Assembly (NCBI GenBank): GCA_935421135.1
Contig: OW285197.1
Span: forward strand, 4,335,350-4,399,349
Direction of reading: 5' to 3'
Origin: Bugulina stolonifera
Lineage: Eukaryota; Bryozoa; Gymnolaemata; Cheilostomatida; Bugulidae
DNA: 64,000 nucleotides
Below are positions 1 to 12,400 of this stretch, piece after piece. The notes under the pieces were generated by a model. That model was not told the origin of the DNA. It did no database searches and was given only the letters and a program-made list of their open reading frames with translations. A program made the position numbers and the translations under genes. Numbering within the stretch: the first letter of the stretch is position 1; the number at the start of each line of letters is the position of its first letter.

Positions 1-419
1 GAGTTTTTCGATTCGATACTTCATTGCGCAAAATTAACAGAAAATACACTAGTGAGGTCAATCAGAGCAATAACAGTATCTCACAATTTTACTGAAATAA
101 TGTAACTATGTAGCACAAAAATAGATAAGTGTGTTACTGTAACCCCAAGCAAGCAGTGAATGAAGACAATGAGCACAAATATCAATGCTGCTATTTCTTT
201 GAATCATTTACCCTGACACCATTTACATTTCAATAGTTCTTTGCAACAGTATTTAGAGCACGGTCAATTGTAGTAATTGAGTTGATAATTCTATTTTTAA
301 TCACCAAAAAGAATAGAATGAGTAGATTTCAGAAGCATACCCTTCTATTTGTGTGGAATATCAAATACAAATTGTATGTTTGGGGCATTTACATAATTAT
401 AGACTTATATTAGTAATAC
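1..419. other. Non-coding flank left of the first LTR
   Basis: AT-rich sequence with no convincing exon. I searched it on the minus strand for a counterpart of the last coding exon of gene B (which encodes a tail ending TLYNVD), because gene A lacks that exon, and found none. Confidence 0.5.
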
Positions 420-1226
420 TGTGATGGTACAGGACATTTGTATACGACTCCAACTCCCGGACGAAGCTCCATCGCACCTTAAGTGCTCAGTAGTTGTTAT
501 AGCGCTACTCATCTGACACTCACATTCTCATAATTAGTGTTCGTATACTTACCCTAAACTGCATTGTATGTCCAAACCGTTAATTACTGTCTACATACGT
601 GTCTCCATGTGCTAATACTCATTACTTATTCATGTATTGTTCCACTATATAACTGTATATAATTGCATGAATGTTACTAAGTCTTTTTAATGCCTTTTAT
701 ACCCATGTACAGAGGCCCGACCTCTCAGAATCCATTGATATTCATTTTGTACATGAATTGGACCATTATAAGCAACTTTTGTAGAACCCGACCTATTTTG
801 GGTCGGCCGTCGGGCTTCCGGCGGCCATCTTGTTGCGCAACTTCCGGACGACCACACGTCGTCTTTTCCCGACGTCACGTCGGCCGGAAGTCCTTATACT
901 ATATAAAGGGCACTGTTTTACTGTTCATTGTCTCAGCCTACACTTGGCTTTCAATAAAGACACATCTATACTTGATACAGAGACTTTCTCTTCCTTTTAC
1001 TAGGTCATTCGCTTGGCGAACCGCCTACTAGGTCGAACTACTCTCTTTCATTGTATAGTCTGAAGGTCGGACTTGAGATCAGATGGGTCGTCTTTGGTAG
1101 TATTTGGGCTACTGAGACCGCTCGATCTTTCATGTAATGCGAAGTCCTATTGCCACTCATAGGCACTTCATTTCTGGGTCGATAGTCGTCCAAGGACGAC
1201 CGCACCAAATCACAGAAACCATTACA
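420..1226 (+). mobile_element. Solo LTR-like element, copy 1
   Basis: An ~807-bp element with inverted ends TGTGATGG and CCATTACA, flanked by a short target duplication (ATAC/AATAC). It has a TATA box (CTATATAAAGG at about 899-909) followed by AATAAA at 953-958, the order expected inside an LTR. Close copies lie at 19,167 (same strand) and 31,467 (opposite strand). No internal retrovirus-like genes or second LTR are next to it, so a solo LTR is the best reading. A non-autonomous DNA element with 8-bp ends is the alternative. The ORF at 690-1031 recurs in the copies only because the DNA does. Confidence 0.75.
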
Positions 1227-1294
1227 ATACATCTTAGTACATGTATTCTATAGCTATCCACTTACTGCCAACAAAATTTCTAGGAAAAAAAGTT

Positions 1295-1375
1295 GAGCTT
1301 CACTGAGATTCGAACCCATGACCACACGTTTGTAAAGCGAGCGCTCTGCCACCATGCTATGGTAATCACTGGGAT
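1295..1375 (-). repeat. tRNA-like SINE head or tRNA pseudogene
   Basis: Read on the minus strand this shows an A-box-like TGGCAGAGCG and a B-box GGTTCGAATCT at the right spacing. The anticodon stem does not pair properly, so this is not a functional tRNA but a tRNA-derived SINE or a decayed tRNA. It lies just downstream of the membrane exon of gene A. Confidence 0.5.
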
Positions 1376-1573
1376 TTCCAAGACTAAGTATATATTTAAC
1401 AAAAATCGAAAATTGAGAGCAATAAATCGATATCGAAAATGCTGCAAATTAAAGGTATCGTGAATCGTTAACACGCACCAAATCATAAGGTCACTATCTA
1501 ATTTTGATCTCCCATGAAGAGTTTTGAGAACAGCACCATGCATAATATAATGTACTCCATATGTACATGTCGG

Positions 1574-4500
1574 TTACCTAGATTTAAGATGGTTAGCTCC
1601 TCTCTGCTTCAGCATTAGAAGCAAAAGAATGGAACATACAATAACTGCAGTAATAGATAGAATTGTCATGATAGCACCAATGTAGCCTTTGTTTGAATTC
1701 CCTGCAAACATACATGTGTATACTAGATTGTCATTATAGGATACTGAGATGTTTTTTCAACAAGAAACAATTACATGTACATGTATATTCGAAGGTTTAA
1801 ACTTGACGAATTAATATGGGATGGCAGACAAAAGTTATTATGCTAATGAAGCAAAGTGCCAGTGTTTTGATGCTAGTTCAAATCGGTAAAATAATTCAAA
1901 AGATTATTCTATTCAATTCCTATAACAAAAAACGGCAACTACTAGATCTTGCAGAGTAAATAAATAGCTCTCAATATTCTCTTTTGAGACACAACGTAAG
2001 TAAGAGATTTTAATCTAATTAAGAGTATTGTAGAGCTGACTGCTTAAAAATAAATTCTTCGCCCAAACTATGTTGTGTTTCACAAGATGGGGGAAACATA
2101 TACAGTTGTACATGAATGGACTTACTCTTGTTAACTGCAAGTGAGTCATCTACAGATTGATTAAGAGTCGTCGGGAATGTCTGTGATGTCACAGGTTGAG
2201 GGGTAGCTGTTACCTGAGTAGATTTGGTCGTAGGTAGGGTAGTGGTTGCCGTAGTGGTCGGGGTAGTAGTTGTTGTAGTGGTTGAGGCAGTAGTATCTAC
2301 AATTAGCTCTACATGTATATTTACAAAATAAGATTAAACTAAAATAATTGTAACTGTTTAGATGTTGTCGTTTATGTGAATATTAGAAATTTTTGTTCTG
2401 CTTTGTATTATTTCAGTGTAGTTCATGTGCTTCTAAAAGCAAAGAATGTTTTCAATGATGATGGATTGTATTAGTCATCACGTAATGAATAATTGGCTTC
2501 ATGCCACACTTTTGAATTACATGTAATTATTTACAAAATGTGGAGCAGCACTCTAGAGCAAGTCAAATGTCTGCCTATTTAATGTCTGTCTATAAATTGA
2601 GTTTGCAAATCAAGTTTCAAATTGCGTAGAAGTATTCAGATATAACGTAATGTTTTGGACACCCGAGTGCGTTGGTATGGGTGTGGGAAGAGCCTATGAG
2701 TGGTGCTAGGCCTTTGTAATTACATATAGAGTGAACAGTATTTGTGTTATAGTGATTGTTGTGTATGACCCATAGGTCTCAAGTCAATGCTTAGAATAAA
2801 CCTTGAAATAGAATAAATGTTTAATCTTAGTAGGAAGTTCGGGCTTCAAGGTCCAGTGGGAAAAAAGTGCTGGGGCTAGTTTAGCTACCTGTATGAAAAA
2901 AGACTCTGTAGTAGCTCTGTAAAGAATGATGTTTTTTTATTGGATTCCAAGCATCAACTGATTGACAATGAAAAAGCACACACTTTACATGTATATACTA
3001 TTGCGTTTCAGGTAAAAGTTCCGATAAAAAAGGACGATATAGTATCGTCTAGAAGTTGCGCAAAAAGATGGTGGTTAAAAGGACAAGCCGACCTTTTTAA
3101 GGACTTTTTATATAAAATATGCTTAAAATGATGGGAATCATATAATATATTGATTGCAACTAATTCTGAGACCTCGGCCCCATTATAGCAGGTATAAAAG
3201 GCAAGTTATACATACATGTACATGTACATGTACATGTACATGTAAAGTATGGAGTCAGTGACAACCAGTAACTATCAAGCATTGTGCAATAAAGGTAAGC
3301 ATTATTTAAGGAAACAGTTGAGATACTGTAATGTTAGCCGAGTGTGATAGGCTGCTGTATAATTCTGAATAAAATGATTTGTTGTTGCTGCAGTATTTGT
3401 TTTTCATCTAATTTGCACTTGCACTATCCGAATATATTTTTAATTAAAGTGAAGTAGATAGCTACACGGTACATGTTCACTATTTTAATTTGACAATCTC
3501 AAGTAAATACCATTTTATAAGTTTCACAAGGTGAGAGAGTTTTCAAGCATCCTACAGTAGTTATAGAGAGAAGTAGGTGTATTGTAACATATTACCGGCA
3601 TGGTACAGTGTACAGTGTAGATTTTTAAAAATAATAAAAATGAGGAACCTCTTTTCACTTTAATAAATAATTATCTCAGTCTACTTAATTACCCTAACCA
3701 CTAAAATGCACACTTGAGGCTATGTAGTATTTTGAGCCATTGCACCTAGTTAATTAGCGAAATATTCATGACTAGACAAAAAGTTTTGAGATTCAAATCT
3801 TCAAAATAATTAAAAAACACGTTTTTTTCAGGAACTACTTTTTTACGCAAGAGTTAATTTAATACTCAATTATTGGTGTTACCAAAACTGAAATTAACTG
3901 AGATTAAATATGGGAAGTAAAGGTCACCTGGTATATGTCTCACTGTAGCGTTAGTTTCACACTCTCCAGTCTCTTTATCTATAAAGTAAGTGGAACCTAC
4001 AGATAGCCGTGGAGCCGTAATATTAAAAGCCTGGTCATTTCTAGAGTTTTCTTCTTCTGTAACATCAACATCTCTTTTACAATTTAAAGTTGACCTACAA
4101 AATAAAATCACGATTGGAGTATTAGAAATGACTAAAATACTATAGATGCAAATAGAAAAAGATAATTATATATACTATTATTATGTAATATAATTAATTG
4201 TGATTATATAAAATGAGTATTTGAATGAAAATATCTGCAATGCAAACCTGCGGTAAGAACATAATCTGGAATTATTCTCTCTCTACTCACGTTTCATATT
4301 CCAGTTTAGTTATATAAACTGTGTTCTCGCAAGCATTTATATTTACTCTTTCCTCGTACATGTACGCTCCTGGAGCCAATGGGTTCAACCCAGAATACTC
4401 ATATTTTTTCGGAAACCTTTCTCTTGTAAGCCAGCCAACGGAGGGTCCACAGTATCTGACGAACTCGACTAAAAATTTAATTGATAATACTATTAAAAAG

Positions 4501-7500
4501 ATGGAGTTGAACGCCATGACACTGAGGTAAACCTCCCGAGTATTCTAACGAGTGATTATTCCCCTGAATCAACTTTTAGAAATGCGAAACAGGTTTTAAC
4601 GATTGATACTTCTGCTGTTGTAAATGTTTTAAGACGCTTTTAATGAAAGAAAAGAATCACTTTCCAACAACAAAAAATCACCAATTTTTACTTTGTGATA
4701 AAAAAACTATCATCAAGCTGTGTTATAGAGCCACTAAAACAAAATTAGATTAATGATGCTAAATGTCCGAACAAAGAGGCTTTTATTATCTGAGGTAAAC
4801 TGTTCATTATAATGTGGAAGAGAAATCAAGTAGTTAAAGTTGTTAGTCAACCAGTCAGCCAGTCAGCCAGCCAGTCAGTCAGTCAGTCTGTCAGTCTGTC
4901 AGTCAGTCAGTCAATCAGTCAATCAGTCAGTCAGTTAGTTAGTCAGTCAGTCAGTTAGTTAGTTAGTTGCTAGCTGTTTACTCTTTATTTTTGATGAACG
5001 TTACACTGCATGAGAACGGTGTTTTTTACTTTAAATCGCAAATTGTCTGCCAACGAAATATTTATCAGCAGCTGTATTTAGGCAAATGTAAATAAAATAA
5101 AATAACAGAGTCCACTAGAAGTGTTTTCAGGACTGCCCAAATTCATAGCTAAAGTACTGAGTTGGTTATTCAGTCTATGTTTTGCTTAACCCAATTAATT
5201 TACTGCCTGCCCCTTAGGCAGTGCTTTTTTGTAGGGGGCTCTCTGGGCTCCCAGGAGCCCTCTCAAAAAATCATGGTCTGTTGAGGGGGCTCCCGGGAGT
5301 CCCCTCAATAAATTGCCACCTTTCAGCTTAAAAAGTAGCTGTATCCATAGCCATGAGGCATGTTATGTGTTAGAAATACAGACAGGGCTGTAACAACCAG
5401 GGGGGCAAGGTGGGCATTTGCCACCCCAGAAATCTGTCCAAAAGCAAAAATTTGTTGGTGTAAATTCTCCAAAGGCGACCTTTGTACACATTGATCACAC
5501 AGTTATGGGCAGTGTTATAGTCTAAAAGACAGTATAAGCGGCCTGTGATCCTGCATATTTGACTGAAATTTGTTAGAGAAAGTTTTAAGCTATTTTTAGT
5601 ATCTGTCTGGGCAGCTCGATACTCCGACCTGGGCTTTTTGCCCCCTCAGCCAAAAATAGTTGTTACAGCCCTGAATACAGAGGTCAGGAAATAATCACAA
5701 CCAATCACTACTGATTCCTTTGAAGATTTTGGTGTGAGCTAATAGTTTGATGATAAATAGGGAAACCAATTTTGAAATGTCTTTTAAGAATAAAGTAAAA
5801 AAACGATCAGAATGTGGCTTCCTCTATCACTTATCATCAAACTATTGATTCAGCATAAGGTAACAGGTAGACATAAAGTTGCCTCAAATTGTCACATTAA
5901 TGCTGGGACAGTATTACCTTTCATCTCATCAACTCCATGTACATGCAAATGTACATTACATTTATATCACAATAATAATTATTATTAACGTTGTTGCTTA
6001 TGCATTCTATTTACTCTAGTTACGCACATTACTCATAAACAATATTTTGTAGATGAGATTATCTTTCCGGTAATCCAGAACTAAGCACTGTGTAGTCACA
6101 ACATTTAACTGTATGTTAATACATTGTAGAAAAAAGCAAGGTGCTTACCTACAAAAGAGTATATATGGCGTGTAGTTCCAACGTATAGACTCCCTCCAAC
6201 AGACAGCAACGATTGTGGGGAGAACGGACACGAGTGCCCTTTTATACTGTTACTACAGTACAAATAGAATCCTTTAGTCTTCAAGTTTATGATAACAACC
6301 TTGTTGAACACTATCCTTTGTCTGTAAATAATGACCAGTAAGTTCTCATTAATGACATACCCAGCAGTTGTTTTACCAAATTCTAAAGCCTCTGCATGAT
6401 CGAAAGTTCTGGTGAGTTCAAAGTTATCCCAGATAACTTTGAATGATTTAGATTCTAGACCAAACTCGATGAATCCCAAGTCAGTAGCTATAACAAGAGA
6501 TTTGTTGTAGCTATTATAAGTTATGGTGCCGGGGTTTAGTAGTCCTGTGTTTGCGTAATGAACTGTTCGGATGCTTCTACTTTCTAAATTCACTTCTCTG
6601 ATGGCGCTATCTGTTTGGAGCACGTACATTCTTGACCTATTTTTGGTATCACCGGTTGCATCAACAATAAGTTTAAGTTTTCCCTCTTCTTTGCCACCGT
6701 CTATATTTCCAAAACTTCTACAGTTTCCCAGATACACAGAGATTTGTGGGTCTCCTTCTGGATCAAAGAGGATTAGGCAGGGAATAGTAGCAAACACCAG
6801 AATTATTCTAGATGAATCTATTTGAAAGAAAGAAGTCCACTTTAACTCCACTTGAAGATTAAGTGATTGTATGACAAACGAAGTGTCAACCAGCCCATCA
6901 TGGTAATCTTCGGTTGATCTTCCATTTGTCAGTTTTAGTTTATTGTCAGCCAAGAAAAGTGTATAATCTCTGTTTCCTTCGTAGACTTCCATGTGTTTAA
7001 CGTTTCCAACCACTCTACCAGTTAGGCGCTTTGTGGAGCCGAACTTGTATCTAAAACACACCATAATATTCCAAAGTTAACCAATGTGATTACTCACTGC
7101 TCTTGGAGGATTAGTATACTAGCATGCTAAGTCGGAATGGGTGTGCTATCACAACCTTGAATTTGTGAATGAGAAAAGTAATGTTTTCTAACTTTTAGAG
7201 TAACAGTGAATCAGGGACACACTAGTAGCTGAGCTGGGTATCAATTTACTAACCCTAACAATTGATAACCCTAACAATTGATACTGCTAATGTTTTAGAT
7301 GTCTTGCTTGCAAGATTTACAATTTTCCATCATGCCAGTCTGCAAGATGTTGTAAGTCATTGTGCCTGTTGCATGTCACCATTGTCTAACGAGTAACTGT
7401 ATATTAATATGTATAATGTAGGAAGAGGTTATGGGAGAATGTATTTTGTATCGTGTCATTTCAAAAATAGACAACCTAGAGAAGTTATAGAGACAGTGTT

Positions 7501-8169
7501 AAGTAAAATCCCATACCGCAATGCCCATCTGATCTTTTGTTATTACCACTTGCAATAGTTGCATGTAATTAAACTGTGAATGTCAAATTTGCACAAAAAG
7601 TGTCGTTAAAAACCCTTTGTCTTCATTGATTTTGATTTTGCTGATGATGTTAGCGTACAAACACTACCAGGATATGTACTGCATACTCACCCTTATGCAT
7701 ATGCTGCCACTTACATTTAAGTAATTTTACATGTAGATAGAACAATGCAAGTGTAGTACAAGTCTTGTAAGCCTAATTTTGCCGCGTTCTATCTGACAGA
7801 CAAACACTAGAATACTAAATTTTGGTCAGCAACTTTAACCTTGCAATAAGATGTCACCATACATACCCTGTGTTGGCAGATATGTTTAGTATATTCTCAG
7901 GCAATGACTCTCCATGATATCCAGTGGGAATCATCTAAAAGTAGAAAAGACAGTACCAAATCAAATTCACACCTTTAGATTATTAATAGCATGCATATAA
8001 TACATGTAGACTGGCCTGCATAGGGCATCTTTGCATGTAATATAATACACATTCTATGGCTGCTTTTCTAAATATTGCAATGATAGAATTGCGAGTAAAT
8101 TTCAAGCTCCTTTTTCTCATCTCTTATCTATGAAATACTTACCAACAGTATCATTAGTTGACCAATCAT
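1574..8169 (-). CDS. Gene A: NHL-like propeller type I membrane protein
   Basis: Exons in transcript order: 8143-8169, 7867-7934, 6149-7050, 4291-4468, 3928-4094, 2126-2308, 1578-1701. All junctions are GT-AG and the phases agree. The product is about 550 residues. Residues 1-14 are a short hydrophobic leader. Residues 33-333 form a beta-propeller with an NHL-like signature (GNIDGG followed by an IREVNLESRSIRTV strand). Residues 334-448 form a four-cysteine module (YCGP, then ACENT, NCKR and GECE). Residues 449-508 are a Thr-rich stalk, 516-539 the membrane helix, followed by a basic tail. The last exon ends AG|GTAACC. Read through, it stops after one more codon; gene B instead splices to a further tail exon here, which is not found for A in this window. 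Ligand and function are unknown. It is the closest relative of B, and homology extends into introns. Confidence 0.8.
3212..3244. repeat. ACATGT palindromic microsatellite
   Basis: Tandem ACATGT units. The same palindrome recurs many times across the window (for example near 10,290, 11,580, 20,470, 22,040 and 43,510) and behaves like a genome-wide simple repeat. Confidence 0.8.
4846..4970. repeat. (CAGT)n microsatellite with CAGC/TAGT variants
   Basis: About 120 bp of tetranucleotide repeat in intron 3 of gene A. The same CAGT motif forms another array at 58,730-58,835 in the ATF6 gene. Confidence 0.9.
5383..5673. mobile_element. hAT-like MITE, copy 1
   Basis: A 291-bp element with 15-bp terminal inverted repeats (CAGGGCTGTAACAAC at the left end, its reverse complement at the right). 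It is flanked by an 8-bp direct duplication AATACAGA. The 8-bp duplication and CAGGG-type ends point to the hAT superfamily. It has no transposase. A degraded second copy is at 51,660-51,938. It is absent from the homologous intron of gene B, so it arrived after the A/B duplication. Confidence 0.8.
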
Positions 8170-8300
8170 TCTGGTGCAGACTAGAATATTTTATTTGATT
8201 TTGGGCAAGAGAAAATGATTAGTTTACATTCACGGCACGGCGCTCAACAGTCAAACTGTATTTCAAACAATATAAAAGTCTGTTGGAATGTCAATTGAGG
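8170..8300 (-). promoter_or_regulatory. Upstream region of gene A, shared with B and D
   Basis: About 70-80 bp before the ATG, the minus strand reads AGTTTGACTGTTGAGCG. Gene B has AGTTTGATTGTTTGACG at the same spacing and gene D has GTTTGACTGTTGAACG slightly further out. Homology continues on both sides for A and B. It is a candidate core-promoter element; no TATA box is evident. Confidence 0.4.
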
Positions 8301-8468
8301 TGCATACATTCCTTTCGGGTTAGTTAGTAGACACAAAACTAATAAACTGAGGGGTTTGGTAGGCAGTGTATTCGGCTGAGCATAAGTTCTGCCGTGAATC
8401 GTTTTAGAATCTCTGCAATGTGAACCATATTGAGTCTGCTTGTTCTCTGACTAATCCGAGTCGGTCCC

Positions 8469-8836
8469 TTAACGAACTTGTGTAATCCCACTAGTACCGC
8501 CAATATTGTGTTTTACTGAGTAGCTGAGATGTGACCGTACAACATAAAGAGCAAAGCAGAGGATGAAGGTAGTCAGAAACAGCTGACCAATCGAGAGTGG
8601 ACCAGAAACACAAAAGGAAGTATTGGGTTGACTACTGGAGATCCCCGGGGTTCGAAGGTGCCGTAGGAGTCCTGAATCTGTACAAACCAAGTGAATGTTG
8701 TGACAAACCCGGTTAGGTAGAAGTTTTGAGAGAGTAGCTTAGAAGGAGAAACTACCCATGTGCACAATAGTAATGGAATTGTTAGCAGCTGATTGATGAA
8801 ACCTACTATGTATACTGAGAGTAACATTATGTTCAT
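8469..8836 (-). pseudogene. Unrecognised hydrophobic ORF pair, possibly frameshifted
   Basis: Two overlapping minus-strand frames each encode membrane-like sequence. The first (8573-8836) opens with a hydrophobic stretch after MNIMLLSVYIVG. The second (8469-8690) contains a helix around QLFLTTFILCFALYVV. They could be one small two-helix membrane protein broken by a frameshift, or chance ORFs. No family was recognised and there is no clear splice pattern. It lies between genes A and B. Confidence 0.2.
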
Positions 8837-8925
8837 GATGGATTAGACATATTTGAGACTGGATGAAGATATTTCACATCGGCATTTTATTGCCTGTCAC
8901 ATTATTGTTTTTTGCATAATATGCA

Positions 8926-9020
8926 AAAAAAATTAAACCACAAATATAGTGAAATATTTAAAATAATACATATTATGTATTATTTTAAATATTGCACTAT
9001 ACCTGTGATTTAATTTTTAT
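8926..9020. repeat. AT-rich inverted-repeat hairpin (MITE-like)
   Basis: Arms of about 45 nt, running from AAATTAAACCACAAATATAG on the left to its imperfect complement on the right, meet at an almost empty loop near 8,973. It is a typical palindromic mini-transposon or cruciform-forming sequence in the A-B intergenic region. Confidence 0.7.
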
Positions 9021-9436
9021 ATTGTTCGCCACGGTTACACATTCTACCAAGTAAAACATTTTTCTAGCCAGTGAATTTAGCTACGATGCGCAGTACATTA
9101 TTTACAATTATTACATTTTATTATTGCTAGTAAACAAAACTCAACATTGTATTGAACATTACTCGTTCAATCACTTATGGTGTAGTGGTTATAAATAGTT
9201 TCCATGTCTTCACACGGTGCAGAATAAACAGTTAACTTTTTGTCAGTGGTTGAAAGCATGCTGGCATCTTTCCACAGCTGTGGCATTGAGTCAGAGCAGT
9301 CTGATGTTGAACTATTGTATCTTCAGCTCATCTATTTGTTATTATGAGTTATGCCCACTCATAAATAAGAGTAATATTACAGGTGAATAGAATATAATAG
9401 GTAATAAGTTGTGAAGAACTAAGCTTTATGTTTACG

Positions 9437-12400
9437 TTAGTCCACATTGTAGAGCGTGTGATCGCTGAGCTGAAAAGCCTCCATCTGCGCCTTCCTTAAT
9501 CTCCTGAAAATATAAAATAAAAATATAGCCATGCTGTACTTTAACCTCGCAGTTTATTAGTATGTCAGTTTATAAGATTTAAATTTCGAAGATTACATCT
9601 TGTTTAATCTGTACTTGAAAAGTCTAATCATGCTTCGATAACGGTTGAATCTCATCTTTAAAAGTGACAAAAAATTGCATGACATCTACATGCTTATCAA
9701 ACAAGTAGTACTACTCATTCTGATGTAGAATCTAAATTTAATTGTCTGGTATAAACTTTACGAACAAAAACGCAATGTAGTCTGATTTACCTAGATCTAA
9801 GCTGGTTAACTCCTCTGTGCTGCACCAGTAGAAAGAGAAGAATAGAACATACAACAATTATGGTGATAGTTAGAATTGTCATGATAGCACCGATGTAACT
9901 TTTGCCTGAACTCCCTGCAAATATATTCACTAGATTGTTATTACACGATACTGAGAAGATTATGTGCAGCAAGAAACAATCACATCCTAGAGTCTAAACT
10001 TGACTAACAGCAGTAGGAAATGTAAAAAAAATCATTATTACAGATGGTGCAAGCCGCCAGTGTCTAGATTTAAGATGCTAGTTCAATGAGTAGTTTAGAG
10101 TTTGAGTTTGAGTTTGAGTAGTTTAGAAGAATATTTATTTAAATGTGCTTACAAAAACGATAATAATTAGAACTTGCAGTGTAAACTCCTTTGATAACCT
10201 TTTTTATGGCGCAATGCACAGAGGAGATTATAATTCAACTTAGAATATAATATTAAATAAAACTATCCAGTGTTTGATAAAGTATGAGCTACATGTACAT
10301 GTACTTACTAGTGTCAACTGCAAGTGAGTCATCTACCGATTGGTTAGGAGTTGTCAGGAATGTCTGTGATGTCACAGGTTGAGGGGTAGCTGTTACTCGA
10401 GTATATTTGGTCGTAGGTAGGGTAGTAGTTGTCGTAGTGGTTGTAGTATCTACAATTTGCTCTATTCACGGAATGATATGTTAAACTATAAATGATTGCA
10501 ACTGTATAAATGCTGCAGTCTCTGAATAAAAAAATTGTCCCTTTTTTATTATTATTTTGGTCTAATTCGCGTGCCTCTAAAAGCAAAGAATGTTTTTAGA
10601 GATAAAAATTGCGTTAGTTATCACTTAAATAATTATTGTTTTCACGCCAAGCTTTTAAACATATATATTTAAAAGCTGTGCAGGAAAATTAGAGCAAGTC
10701 AAATGCTTGCCTGATTATATTCTATTTATCATGGTTTTTCTATTAAAATCAAATTAAGTTCCTAATTAGAAATCCTCAGAAATAATACATGTATCTTTAA
10801 TTAAAAAGTACATTGTAGATGGGTGTGTGTCTGTTACGGGCATTGAGTCACACAATATTTCATCAAAGATACCTTCATCTAGCGAAAGTGCTGGCATTTA
10901 GTAAACTCCGCATCTACATGTTACATGTAAATTTGGCTACGATGCATAATCAAAAATGTCCAAGCTAATACCATTTGTTAAAAAAATTTGCAGGGTCAGG
11001 GAGCTTCCAAGCATCCTACGGTGAAGAGAAGTACGTACAAATTGTTGGTGTGACTTAACATAATACCGACATGGCCAGAGTTCTCAAGAATCAACAAAAT
11101 GGGAAACCTCTATAATAATTGAGGATGCCAGCCCTACCCAACTACTCTAACAATTAACACAGATTTGAGGCTATGTGGTATTACATAATTGTGTATCTGC
11201 TCTTAATTCAAGAATGATTTATTGATTAGCCAAGAAGTTTTGAGAAATAGATTGTCAAAAATCAACACTTCGTATTTTGCTTTGGCAGGAAAATACTTTT
11301 CCTACACAAGAGTTCATTTAATGTGCACTTTGGTGTCAAAGAAGGTGAAATTAGTTATAAGAAGTGATGTTCACCTGGGAGTTGTCTCACTGTTGCGTTA
11401 ATTTCACATTCTCCAGTCTCTTTGTCTATGAAGTACGTAGAGCCTACGGATAGCTGGGGGAACCTCCTATTTAAGGCCTGGCCATTTCTAGAGTTTTCCT
11501 CTTCTGTAACATCAACATCTCTTTTACAGTTTAAATTTGACCTACAAAATAAAATGTTGTGGTAGAGTAAAAAGTCCACTAACATGTACATGTACATGTA
11601 AATGTATAGAAAATAATTATATACACTATTATTTATAGTCATGTTGAAAGATCAAACATAGATTTTACAAATTGAGTCTTTGAATGAAAGTATCTGTAAT
11701 GCAAAACTGCGGTAAGTACATGTATATAATCTGGAGTTACCCTCTCTCTACTCACATTTCATATGCCACCTCAGTTATATAAACTGTATTCTCACAAACA
11801 ATTATGTTTGCTCTTTCCTCATACGTGTACGCTCCTGGAGCCAACGGGCTCAACCCAGAATACCGCTTTGGAAAGTTTTGCCTGGTAAGCCAACCGAGAG
11901 AGGGTTCACAGTATCTAACCGGTTCGACTGCAAAGGTAATGGATAATATGACAACTAAACATTGAGTTGAACACCATGGTGCTAGCATAAAACGCCTGAG
12001 TATTCTAAAGAGTCGACTGGTATGATTCATTATTGAATGAACTTTAACAAAACAGGAAACAGTCCCCAGCAGTTGATACTTTTCCAACTGCAATGGCTGC
12101 TGTAAAGATTGCTTGATGCTTTTAATGTGACAGAATAATCTTCTTCCAAAAAATCTCAACAATTGGTTTCAATTTGTGATAACCAACTATTAACAAAATT
12201 ATGTCACATCGTTTTTGAGTGACACAAAAGCCTTTTACTATGAAAATCTACTTTCTGGAATTTCTGACTCAAAGCAGCTTTGGAACACCTTTAACACTGC
12301 TATTGGTAGAAAAAATGCAATTAACCCCAAAACCGGTCTCAATTCTTTACAACTTGATGAATCATCACTACCAATTACAAATTCTTTTGAGATAGCGGAT

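Noticed and set aside
690..1031. 113-codon ORF, repeated at 19,436-19,762 and similar at 31,677-32,024
   Set aside because: It lies wholly in the LTR-like repeat and covers its TATA box and poly(A) signal. Conservation is of DNA, and the frames differ between copies.
6571..6825. Plus-strand ORFs opposite the propeller and cysteine exons (6,571, 4,321, 23,465, 48,007, 49,486)
   Set aside because: They are antisense shadows of well-supported minus-strand exons.
9437..9503. ITIM or PDZ-ligand reading of the B tail end TLYNVD
   Set aside because: The residue at +3 after Tyr is Asp, which does not fit ITIM or ITSM, and the terminus does not fit common PDZ classes.
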